This document shows, piece by piece, positions 18,644-26,954 of a DNA stretch of 64,000 bases (positions are counted from its first letter, which is position 1; each line of letters opens with the position of its first letter). The stretch comes from Clostridiaceae bacterium (GTDB lineage Bacteria; Bacillota; Clostridia; Peptostreptococcales; Tindalliaceae), in the NCBI GenBank assembly GCA_024635995.1, contig JAGXHW010000006.1:1-64000 (forward strand), read 5' to 3'. The notes below the pieces were generated by a model. That model was not told where the DNA came from, searched no databases, and saw only the letters and a list, made by a program, of their open reading frames with translations. The position numbers and the translations under genes were made by a program.

Positions 18644-20521
18644 TTGGTGAAAGTGGGGGATCTGATGTTAAACCTGAAAGAAGACAGGGACGGGATTCTG
18701 TTAAATCAGTTGCTGCAAAGTGTCATCGATATATTTCCCGGTGACCTGTCGGTGATTGACCCTGCTTATAACCTGGTGCACACCAACCTTAAAAACAAAC
18801 TGGATGGGTTTGGTACTAAAAGTTTAATTGGCGGTAAATGTTTTCGACACTGTGAATACATGAAAACCAGCCCAGATGAATGCTTTGCCAAGAAAGTGTA
18901 TAAATCTGGCCATCCTGTTATTGGCCAGGAATTAATGTTAAATGATGGTCGCTGGGTTGAAGTAAATTGCCTTCCATTAAAGAACCAGTTTGGCGATATT
19001 CGCATGGTGGTTGAGTTTATCTCTGATATCACGCAGTACAAAAGCACCGAGTTTTCCTTAAAAGAGAGCGAAGAACGCTGGTTACTGGCTTTGGAAGGGA
19101 CCAATGACGGTATCTGGGACTGGAACATTTCCACCAATGAGGTGTTTTTTTCGGACCGTTGGGCCCAGATGTTGGGTTACGAACCCCAGGATTTAAAACA
19201 CTCTTTCGGTACATACACCTCCTTGGTCCACCCAGTGGACATCGGAAAAGTGATGAAAGCCATTGAGGACCATATGGCTCAAAAATCTGAGCATTTTTCC
19301 ATTGAATACCGGATGCTTCAGAAAAACGGCCATTATATGTGGGTGCACGGCCGTGCCCAGGCCATCTGGGATGGCGCCGGCAATGCTGTGCGTATGACGG
19401 GATCTCATACGGATATTACGGACCGGAAAATTCGCGAACAGGAAATCAACTACCTCACCTTCCATGACAAGCTGACGAATCTTTATAACCGGGCCTATTT
19501 TGACGATGCGATGAACCGGCTGAATACGCAGCGCCAGATGCCGCTTTCGATCATTATCGGCGACCTGAACGGACTGAAAGTCACCAACGACGTTTTTGGA
19601 CACCAGGTGGGTGACGATCTGCTGTGCCTGGTTTCAGAGATTCTTAAGAACTGCTGCCGCAAGGAAGATGTGGTAGCCCGGTGGGGTGGGGATGAATTTG
19701 CCATTTTGCTGCCCCGCACGGATGAAAAGACTGCCTTTGAGATCTGCCGCCGCATCAGCGACACCTGTGACACATACCAGCATAAATTACTGAAACCCAG
19801 CATATCGCTGGGAGCGGCCACGAAGCTGACGCCCGATATATCGCTTCAGTACACCATCAAGGAAGCGGAGGACCTGATGTACCGACATAAGCTGCTGGAA
19901 AGCCGAAGTAACCAAAGTGTCATCATTTCGTCCCTGGAGAAAACACTCTTTGAGCGAAGCAATGAAACAGAAGAACACGCCCATCGCATGAAATTGATGG
20001 GCTTCCAGCTTGGAAAATCTTTGAATTTAACAGCAACAGAACAGGATGCCCTTAGTCTGTTGTGCGTGCTTCATGACATCGGCAAAATAGCCATCACAGA
20101 CAATATTTTAACGAAGAACGGCACGTTAACTTCGGATGAATGGCATCAAATGAAAAAGCATCCGGAAATAGGTTATCGGATTTCCAAATCATCAAACAAA
20201 CTGGAACACATTGCAGATTTCATCTTGTACCACCATGAAAAGTGGGACGGCACCGGTTATCCCAAGAGGCTGAAAGGAAAGAATATTCCCATGCTTTCCC
20301 GGCTGCTCACCATCATTGACGCCTATGACGTGATGACCCATGAGCGCGTGTACAAGGCGCCACTGCCTCACTCGGCAGCCATTAAGGAACTGAAACGCTG
20401 TGCCGGCACCCAGTTTGACCCGGACATGGTGAAGGCCTTCCTTAAACTTGACTGGAAAAAACTGATGGAGGAAGAAATGAAGGTCAGCAACAAGGATATT
20501 CTCCATACACTGCAGATATAA
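18644..20521 (+). CDS. PAS-PAS-GGDEF-HD-GYP c-di-GMP turnover protein
   Basis: CRKEDVVARWGGDEFAILLP; LLCVLHDIGKIAI...HHEKWDGTGYPKRLKGKNIP. Confidence 0.92.
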   Translation: MVKVGDLMLNLKEDRDGILLNQLLQSVIDIFPGDLSVIDPAYNLVHTNLKNKLDGFGTKSLIGGKCFRHCEYMKTSPDECFAKKVYKSGHPVIGQELMLNDGRWVEVNCLPLKNQFGDIRMVVEFISDITQYKSTEFSLKESEERWLLALEGTNDGIWDWNISTNEVFFSDRWAQMLGYEPQDLKHSFGTYTSLVHPVDIGKVMKAIEDHMAQKSEHFSIEYRMLQKNGHYMWVHGRAQAIWDGAGNAVRMTGSHTDITDRKIREQEINYLTFHDKLTNLYNRAYFDDAMNRLNTQRQMPLSIIIGDLNGLKVTNDVFGHQVGDDLLCLVSEILKNCCRKEDVVARWGGDEFAILLPRTDEKTAFEICRRISDTCDTYQHKLLKPSISLGAATKLTPDISLQYTIKEAEDLMYRHKLLESRSNQSVIISSLEKTLFERSNETEEHAHRMKLMGFQLGKSLNLTATEQDALSLLCVLHDIGKIAITDNILTKNGTLTSDEWHQMKKHPEIGYRISKSSNKLEHIADFILYHHEKWDGTGYPKRLKGKNIPMLSRLLTIIDAYDVMTHERVYKAPLPHSAAIKELKRCAGTQFDPDMVKAFLKLDWKKLMEEEMKVSNKDILHTLQI

Positions 20522-20561
20522 ACAGGATTCAGCAGGCTATTATCCTTGCATACAATTAATT

Positions 20562-20604
20562 CGGAAAGGCTGGTCGCTGGCTGGATGGTCTTTCCGTTTT
20601 TTTT
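20562..20604 (+). terminator. Rho-independent terminator
   Basis: CGGAAAG...CTTTCCG followed by TTTTTTTT. Confidence 0.8.
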
Positions 20605-20658
20605 ATGGTAAAATAAACACAATTATGAGATTTTTACCTTCATGTTTATGAAACGGGG

Positions 20659-22449
20659 ATGTTTATGCTGATCGCCAGTAATAAAAAAGAGCTGAAATGG
20701 CAAAACAACATGTTGCAGCGGGCATTTGAAATGCTTCCTGCCAACGTATCTGTGATTGACGCCAATTATAACCTGATCTTTACCAACCGGCGAACCAATA
20801 AGCGCGCTGATGACGACCCCACTCTGGAAGGGGAAAAGTGTTTCAAGTCCTGTCTGTACATCAAGCGGCCTGAGGACTGCTTCGCCAAAAAAGTCTATGC
20901 CTCCGGCGATCCGGTACTGGGACACCAGGTGCAGATCAAAGACGATAAATGGGTGGAGATTGACTGCCTGCCCATCAAGGATGAATTCGGCAAGGTCATG
21001 ATGGTGGTGGAGTATATTTCCGACGTGACTCATTACGAGAAGCGCATGGAGCGCTGGCAGCTGGCCCTGCGGGGAAACAAGGACGGGATCTGGGACTGGA
21101 ACATTCCCACCGGCGAAATGTTCTTCTCGGACCAGTGGCAGGAGATGTTGGGTTATCAACCGGGTGAAGTGGAAGGGCTGCTGAAAGGCTTCAGCAAATT
21201 GGTGCATCCGTCGGACATCGGCCTGGTGATGAAGAGGCTCAATGACCACATGGCGAAGAAAACGGACCGTTTTTCCATGGATTACCGGATGCTCTGCGCC
21301 GACGGCAAGTATAAATGGGTGGAGGGCCGGGCCCAGGCTGTCTGGGACAAAGACGGCAACGCCCTGCGCATGACAGGCACTCAATCGGACATTATGGAAC
21401 GAAAAAGCAGTGAACTGGAAACGATGCGTCAGACCCTGCACGATGATTTGACCGGACTTTACAACCGCACATATTTTGATGATTCCCTGGTGCGCCTGGA
21501 CACCCAGCGGATGCTGCCCCTATCCATCATTATGGGCGATGTGGACGGGCTGCAGGTAATCAATGATATTTTCGGCCGGATGGTGGCTGATCAGCTGGTG
21601 TGCAAGATAGCTGACATTCTGCGTAAATCCTGCCGCAAGGAAGACATTATCACCTCATGGGGCGGCGAACAGTTTGCACTGTTGCTGCCCAACACCTCGG
21701 AGAATACGGCCTATGCCATCTGCAGGCGGATTCAGGATACCTGCCAGGAATATGAGAAAGAAGTAATCCGGCCCAGTATTTCCATGGGACTGGTCACGAA
21801 GGTCAGCCTGAAACATTCGATCCATGATCTGTTGATGGAGGCGGAGGATGAGCTGCACAAGCAGCAGCTGGCGGAAACCCGCACCAGCCATAACATGGTG
21901 TTGGAAGCCTTGGAACGGAATCTTTTTGAAGAGAGTCATGAGTCGGAGGAACATGCCCGGCGACTGAGCCTTCTGGAATATCCTTTCGGGAAGCTACTCA
22001 GGCTCTCCGGATCCGATCACGATGCCCTGTTGCAGCTGTGCCGTTTTCACGATGTCGGCAAGATTGCCATTAACAACCAGATTCTTACCAAAAACGGTCT
22101 GCTGACCATGAAAGAGTGGGAGCAGATGAAAACCCATCCTGATATCGGTCGCCGCATCGCCAAAGCTTCTCCCAAACTGAAACACCTGGCCGAACTGATT
22201 TACACCCACCATGAGCGGTGGGACGGCAACGGGTACCCCAACGGCCTGAGAGGGAAGAAGATCCCCAGACTGACCCGAATGCTTGCCATCATGGACGCCT
22301 ACGATGTGATGACCAATGAACGTACTTACAAGAAAACCATGACACACACAGAAGCCCTTGAAGAGCTGAAACTCAAAGCCGGCACCCAGTTTGACCCGGA
22401 CATGGTGAAAATTTTTCTTCGAATTGACTGGTCAAATCTGAAACTATAA
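20659..22449 (+). CDS. PAS-PAS-GGDEF(degenerate)-HD-GYP protein
   Basis: CRKEDIITSWGGEQFALLLP; LCRFHDVGKIAI...HHERWDGNGYPNGLRGKKIP. Confidence 0.9.
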   Translation: MFMLIASNKKELKWQNNMLQRAFEMLPANVSVIDANYNLIFTNRRTNKRADDDPTLEGEKCFKSCLYIKRPEDCFAKKVYASGDPVLGHQVQIKDDKWVEIDCLPIKDEFGKVMMVVEYISDVTHYEKRMERWQLALRGNKDGIWDWNIPTGEMFFSDQWQEMLGYQPGEVEGLLKGFSKLVHPSDIGLVMKRLNDHMAKKTDRFSMDYRMLCADGKYKWVEGRAQAVWDKDGNALRMTGTQSDIMERKSSELETMRQTLHDDLTGLYNRTYFDDSLVRLDTQRMLPLSIIMGDVDGLQVINDIFGRMVADQLVCKIADILRKSCRKEDIITSWGGEQFALLLPNTSENTAYAICRRIQDTCQEYEKEVIRPSISMGLVTKVSLKHSIHDLLMEAEDELHKQQLAETRTSHNMVLEALERNLFEESHESEEHARRLSLLEYPFGKLLRLSGSDHDALLQLCRFHDVGKIAINNQILTKNGLLTMKEWEQMKTHPDIGRRIAKASPKLKHLAELIYTHHERWDGNGYPNGLRGKKIPRLTRMLAIMDAYDVMTNERTYKKTMTHTEALEELKLKAGTQFDPDMVKIFLRIDWSNLKL

Positions 22450-22471
22450 AAAACAACCTGGAGATGACACC

Positions 22472-22921
22472 TTGAGAAAATGCCTCGTTGCCAACCACAA
22501 AGGCTATACGTTACTTGAACTGCTCATCGTGATTGCCCTGTTGGGTTTGATGATGAGCATTGCTTTTCCTGACCTGTTCACTCTACGTGACAGACTGACC
22601 CTGCAAACCACCGCCCAGGAACTGGAAAGTGCCATTAAACTGGCCCGTCAGCTGAGCGCTGATGAAGACCGGGAGTATGTGGTGGAGCTGACCAGCGCAC
22701 GCTTTGCTGTGAGGGAAAACCGGTTGGGTTCCACACGGGTGGTGTCCCAGTATTATCCTGACGGCATCAAACGAAACCCCGCCTCAGACCACCGACTGGT
22801 GGTGAACCGGGACGGTCTCACCGGCTATAACAAATTTATTTTGGAAAATGGCAGGAAACAGCGAATTGATGTCGAAATACATATAGGTACCGGAAGAGTG
22901 ACGGTGTCACAGGTGTATTAA
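22472..22921 (+). CDS. Type IV pseudopilin (GspH/FimT-like)
   Basis: KGYTLLELLIVIALLGLMMSIAFPDLF. Confidence 0.85.
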   Translation: MRKCLVANHKGYTLLELLIVIALLGLMMSIAFPDLFTLRDRLTLQTTAQELESAIKLARQLSADEDREYVVELTSARFAVRENRLGSTRVVSQYYPDGIKRNPASDHRLVVNRDGLTGYNKFILENGRKQRIDVEIHIGTGRVTVSQVY

Positions 22922-22986
22922 CAGGATTCTTCTTATTAAAAACTGACATTTGAACCACAACTATTGTTCGCAACAGGGAGATCACA

Positions 22987-23466
22987 ATGAAAAATACACA
23001 TAACATCAGGGCCGGAAAGGCCCTGCTAAACCAACGGGGTTTTACCCTGATAGAGGTTTTAATTGCATTGTTAGTACTGGGAGTTATTATTGTCCCGGTC
23101 AGCAATGCTTTTTTGCAGTCAGTTCATTTAAACCAGCACTTGCAGCAGCAGGTGGCCGCTGTGCGGGAAGCCCAGACAGCCATGGAAGTGACCCTGTCGT
23201 CGCTGAGCGGGGCCTCGTTTGGTGCAACAGATGGTCATGAAGAAATCTGCAGTCTATTGTCAGAAATTGTCACATCTGGTCTACTTGAAGCGGACACTAC
23301 AGTTGAAATAGACTCGTTACATGAAGACAGCCCTTTTTTCGTCATAACAGTGGTCAGCAGCTATGAAACGAAAGATACTACTGGCAACTTCACCCTCACC
23401 TCTGTTCACCTGCCCGGCGAGGTGCCCTGGCTGACGCCTACAGAATACAGGGTGGTGACGCCATGA
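22987..23466 (+). CDS. Type IV prepilin-like protein (PilV-like)
   Basis: QRGFTLIEVLIALLVLGVIIVPVSNAFLQ. Confidence 0.85.
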   Translation: MKNTHNIRAGKALLNQRGFTLIEVLIALLVLGVIIVPVSNAFLQSVHLNQHLQQQVAAVREAQTAMEVTLSSLSGASFGATDGHEEICSLLSEIVTSGLLEADTTVEIDSLHEDSPFFVITVVSSYETKDTTGNFTLTSVHLPGEVPWLTPTEYRVVTP

Positions 23467-24035
23467 AGAAATGTAATGGCCAGTACCTCATAAACCAAAA
23501 AGGCCTGACCCTGATTGAAGTCATCATCAGCTTTGCACTGTTGTCACTGATTATGCTTGCTGTTTTTCAGTTTCACTTCTTTATCATAGTCAACAGCAAG
23601 GCACAGGCAGAAACCATGGAAACAGAACAAAACCTGCGACAGGCCATGGGGTTCATTGAAAAACGTCTTCGTGAGATGGACAACCAAACCCTGCAATACG
23701 TCCCTGCCCAGCAAACATTCAAAAGCCGTATGAAGCGAACCGACGGCCCTGGGCAGATCACTGTCTGGATGGACTTCAGCGGTAGAATCCGGAACAGTCT
23801 AAACACCTGGTTGTACCATGATAAAACGTCAAAAACCCTGCGTGTAAGCAAAAACAGGGAACACAATGTGCTTCATTTGAACATTGACACAGTGGAAGTG
23901 GAAGAAATCACCCCTGGCTCCCTCATCAAAATCACCCTGACGTCAACACCGGATCATAAAGGGAGCAATGACACAGCAGTTTCCCATTCCATGGTAATGC
24001 ACCTGAATTACGCACAAGAAGAGGCAGCGTTATGA
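23463..24035 (+). CDS. Type IV prepilin-like protein (PilW/GspJ-like)
   Basis: QKGLTLIEVIISFALLSLIMLAVFQFHF. Confidence 0.85.
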   Translation: MKKCNGQYLINQKGLTLIEVIISFALLSLIMLAVFQFHFFIIVNSKAQAETMETEQNLRQAMGFIEKRLREMDNQTLQYVPAQQTFKSRMKRTDGPGQITVWMDFSGRIRNSLNTWLYHDKTSKTLRVSKNREHNVLHLNIDTVEVEEITPGSLIKITLTSTPDHKGSNDTAVSHSMVMHLNYAQEEAAL

Positions 24036-24727
24036 GGCAGGGAGTGGGACAACCTCAAATGAAGCAATCTGAGAATTATTGTTTCGAAAGCTCCAAAAGC
24101 TGCACTGGTCAATGTATTAAAAAGAATGTCAGTATAAGTCTGGGATCCGGTGGCTACATCAGCCTCTTTGTGCTGTTAACGGGCATGATGTTAATCCTCA
24201 TCACCCTGTCTCTCCTGACACAACAGGTGAACGAGGTGATGGCGGTGGAATCTTTCCAGCATAAGACACAGGCTCATTACCTGGCAGACGCAGGCATGGA
24301 CATGGCCCTGTGGCAGTTGTATGATTGGTCAGAAGAAGCCATATCTACCTATGAAGAGGGTGTTGCCTTAGCGGCTGAAACAGGTGCGGCCGTGCCTTCT
24401 CTAAAAGACTATGTCAGAAGCCAGGTGATTTCTCAGCTTGACCAGTTTAATCAATACGACAATACACCCATGGACAATCCTTTGCAAAATGTAGACCATG
24501 ACCATAGTATGCGCTTCAAGGTCGAGACGTCCATCGACGAGGAGCAAGTCACTGTCACCGTCCAGGGTATTTGTGACAAAGCCCGGGTTACGCAGCAGGC
24601 CGTTGTGGCACTGCCCCGTGTGACACAGGTGACTTCTTTGGAAGCAGAAGGAGGAACTGGCAGCGAAGTGTTGATTCAGGGTTTGTACCTTATTTCCCGG
24701 TTTCAAACCTCGTCAATTTGGTATTAA
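24032..24727 (+). CDS. PilX-like protein, possibly C-terminally short
   Basis: SGGYISLFVLLTGMMLILITLSLL...HKTQAHYLADAGMDMALWQLYD; overlaps the upstream prepilin by 4 nt. Confidence 0.7.
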   Translation: MRQGVGQPQMKQSENYCFESSKSCTGQCIKKNVSISLGSGGYISLFVLLTGMMLILITLSLLTQQVNEVMAVESFQHKTQAHYLADAGMDMALWQLYDWSEEAISTYEEGVALAAETGAAVPSLKDYVRSQVISQLDQFNQYDNTPMDNPLQNVDHDHSMRFKVETSIDEEQVTVTVQGICDKARVTQQAVVALPRVTQVTSLEAEGGTGSEVLIQGLYLISRFQTSSIWY

Positions 24728-24815
24728 CGTAGCCTTTCTATAAATCTGCTATGTTGTTATATTTGTTGAGGCATGCCACAATTTTACTTAATTTTAGAAA
24801 TTGTTATACAATTGC

Positions 24816-24844
24816 TTGACAAATACCACAGATGGGATTAAACT
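24816..24844 (+). promoter_or_regulatory. Sigma-A-type promoter for the aromatic leader/operon
   Basis: TTGACA (24816-24821), 17-nt spacer, TAAACT (24839-24844). Confidence 0.65.
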
Positions 24845-24921
24845 GATGCTAATCTATTACAACAACCCGTGACAGAAGCTGTGGCACAACGCTGTGGCAA
24901 TTAAAACCGGAGATGATTTTA

Positions 24922-25053
24922 ATGAGAGATCTTACAATGACAAAAGTACATCAAAACGATTATTTCTTTTTTAGCTGGGGCTATTATTATTTTAGCGCCG
25001 GTACTTTTGCATTGAATAAATCCCTCCCCATTACGAAACACGGGTCTCCATGA
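24922..25053 (+). CDS. 43-aa aromatic-rich leader peptide (not in supplied ORF track)
   Basis: Manual translation MRDLTMTKVHQNDYFFFSWGYYYFSAGTFALNKSLPITKHGSP*; SD GGAG at 24909-24912; nine of eleven residues in YFFFSWGYYYF are aromatic; lies upstream of aromatic-pathway genes. Confidence 0.85.
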   Translation: MRDLTMTKVHQNDYFFFSWGYYYFSAGTFALNKSLPITKHGSP

Positions 25054-25138
25054 AGCTGAAGTGTTGATAGAATCGTTACAAACACTTTATAAGCAACGTT
25101 TAATCAGGAGGGATTTCAAACGAAATCTCTCTTTTTTA
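25018..25138 (+). promoter_or_regulatory. Transcription attenuator: antiterminator/terminator pair of the aromatic operon
   Basis: Terminator GAGGGATTTC(25108-25117)/GAAATCTCTC(25122-25131) then TTTTTTATTT. AAATCCCTCC (25018-25027, inside the leader ORF) is the exact reverse complement of GGAGGGATTT (25107-25116). Intervening stem AAGTGTT/AACACTT (25059-25065/25081-25087). Confidence 0.8.
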
Positions 25139-25248
25139 TTTGTCATATACTTGTCTTCACAAACCAGTTGCATTTTACACCTGGTTTAAATAAAATAAAG
25201 TGACAGAATTGCCAACACTCAATTCTGCAATGTGAAAGGGGAACTCAC

Positions 25249-26082
25249 ATGTCAACGTTAGAAGATTTGAGAAAAAAGATTGACCAGTGCGACCGCCAGT
25301 TGGCAGCCGTATTGGAAAAAAGACTGGAAATTATCCTGGAGATCATGGCCGAAAAAAAAGACCAGCGCATGCCCATTTTCAGTAAGGAACGGGAAGACAA
25401 GGTCATTAAACAAATTGGTCATTACGTAACCAACCCAGATCTCAAGGAAGAAGTGCGCTATATTCACCGGCACGTTTTACAGAGCTGTCGCCGCATTCAG
25501 TCAAAACGTTTATTCCCCTATCACATTACGTTGGTTGGCTTTATGGGCAGTGGCAAAACCACTGTTGGTGTTGAATTATCTAAAATGCTGGCCATGGAAC
25601 AGATTGATGTGGACCGTATGATCGAAGATAAGATGAAAATGAGGGTCAGTGAAATTTTCCAACTTTATGGTGAACAGGTATTTCGTCAGTTGGAAAGCAG
25701 TGCGATTGAAGAACTTTCAAACCAGGAGAACGTCATCATCTTCTGCAGTGGTGGCGGTGTGGTGTTGAACGAAAAAAACATCGAGAACCTTAAACGCACC
25801 GGCGTGGTGGTCTGGTTAAAGGCCACACCGGAAGAAATCTACAACCGTATTTCTGATGACAACAGCCGACCCTTATTGAAAGAAGGCATGAGTGTGACGA
25901 AAATTGAGAACATGCTTCAGGGACGACTACCTCTCTATGAAAAAGCAGCGGATTTGGTCATTGAAACCGATGGTAAAACGGTGGAACAGGTGAGCCTGGA
26001 TATTGTGGACCAGTTGATGCGGAGCGACCTGGAACGAAGCACTACAGGTAAACTGGCTGAGCAGCAGGTTAGCAATCTGTGA
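25249..26082 (+). CDS. Chorismate mutase (type II)-shikimate kinase fusion
   Basis: N-terminal LEDLRKKIDQCDRQLAAVLEKRLEIILEI (CM); C-terminal GFMGSGKTTVGVELSKML...DVDRMIE...CSGGGVVL (shikimate kinase). Confidence 0.93.
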   Translation: MSTLEDLRKKIDQCDRQLAAVLEKRLEIILEIMAEKKDQRMPIFSKEREDKVIKQIGHYVTNPDLKEEVRYIHRHVLQSCRRIQSKRLFPYHITLVGFMGSGKTTVGVELSKMLAMEQIDVDRMIEDKMKMRVSEIFQLYGEQVFRQLESSAIEELSNQENVIIFCSGGGVVLNEKNIENLKRTGVVVWLKATPEEIYNRISDDNSRPLLKEGMSVTKIENMLQGRLPLYEKAADLVIETDGKTVEQVSLDIVDQLMRSDLERSTTGKLAEQQVSNL

Positions 26083-26118
26083 AAGTGGAACCAGGATTAT
26101 TAGAGAGGATGGGATCCC

Positions 26119-26916
26119 ATGATTGAAATGAAAGAACCATTGAAAAAACAAATGAAACAAACCATAAAGGTCAAAGAAGTTGAACTGGGAACAGGCACAC
26201 CGAAGATTTGCGTATCCATTATTGGTAAAAACCTGAATCAGATTCGGGAAGAAGCGGAACACATTAAAACCCTTCCGGCAGACATTGTGGAATGGCGTTT
26301 GGATTTCTTTGAAGAAGTGACCGACCGTTCCAGTATCCAGGAAGCACTGGTAGAAATCGCAGGTTTGTTACCGAAACTTCCACTGATGGTCACTTTCCGA
26401 AACAAAAAAGAGGGGGGCAACAAACACGTCAGCCCTGCAGAATATGCTATGATTAACAAAAAGGTAATCACCTCTGGGTTGGTTGACCTGGTGGATGTGG
26501 AACTGATGACGGATGAAAGTGTTATCCGGGAGCTGATTACCACAGCCAAAGACCATAAGGTATCGGTGATTATTTCAAATCATGACTTTGAAAAAACGCC
26601 ACCGGTGGACATCATGGTGTCTCGCCTGGTGAAGGCGGCAGAACTTGGGGGCGACATTCCCAAGCTGGCGGTCATGGCCACCTGTCCCAAAGATGTGCTC
26701 TCTCTGATGGAAGCCACACGACAGGTCAGGGAAGACCACGGCATTGGCCCTCTCATCACCATGTCCATGGGTGGCATTGGTACAGTCTCACGGCTGTCCG
26801 GTGAAATTTTTGGGTCGGCGCTTACCTTTGGGTCGGCCAAAAAAGCCTCTGCACCCGGCCAGATTGATGCCGCTGAACTGAAAAAAATACTCGATCTGAT
26901 GCACAAGAGTTTGTAG
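26119..26916 (+). CDS. aroD: Type I 3-dehydroquinate dehydratase
   Basis: ADIVEWRLDFFE...VIISNHDFEKTP...KLAVMATC...MSMGGIGTVSRLSGEIFGSALTFGS. Confidence 0.95.
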   Translation: MIEMKEPLKKQMKQTIKVKEVELGTGTPKICVSIIGKNLNQIREEAEHIKTLPADIVEWRLDFFEEVTDRSSIQEALVEIAGLLPKLPLMVTFRNKKEGGNKHVSPAEYAMINKKVITSGLVDLVDVELMTDESVIRELITTAKDHKVSVIISNHDFEKTPPVDIMVSRLVKAAELGGDIPKLAVMATCPKDVLSLMEATRQVREDHGIGPLITMSMGGIGTVSRLSGEIFGSALTFGSAKKASAPGQIDAAELKKILDLMHKSL

Positions 26917-26954
26917 CAATCAAATCACAATACCTTACACAAATTACCGGAGGA

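Noticed and set aside
20623-21441. 272-aa minus-strand ORF
   Set aside because: Antisense shadow of the PAS-GGDEF-HD-GYP gene.
24850-25140. T-box riboswitch upstream of the aromatic operon
   Set aside because: No T-box sequence (TGGNACC-like) or Stem I features recognised before the terminator; the leader-peptide model explains the region better.
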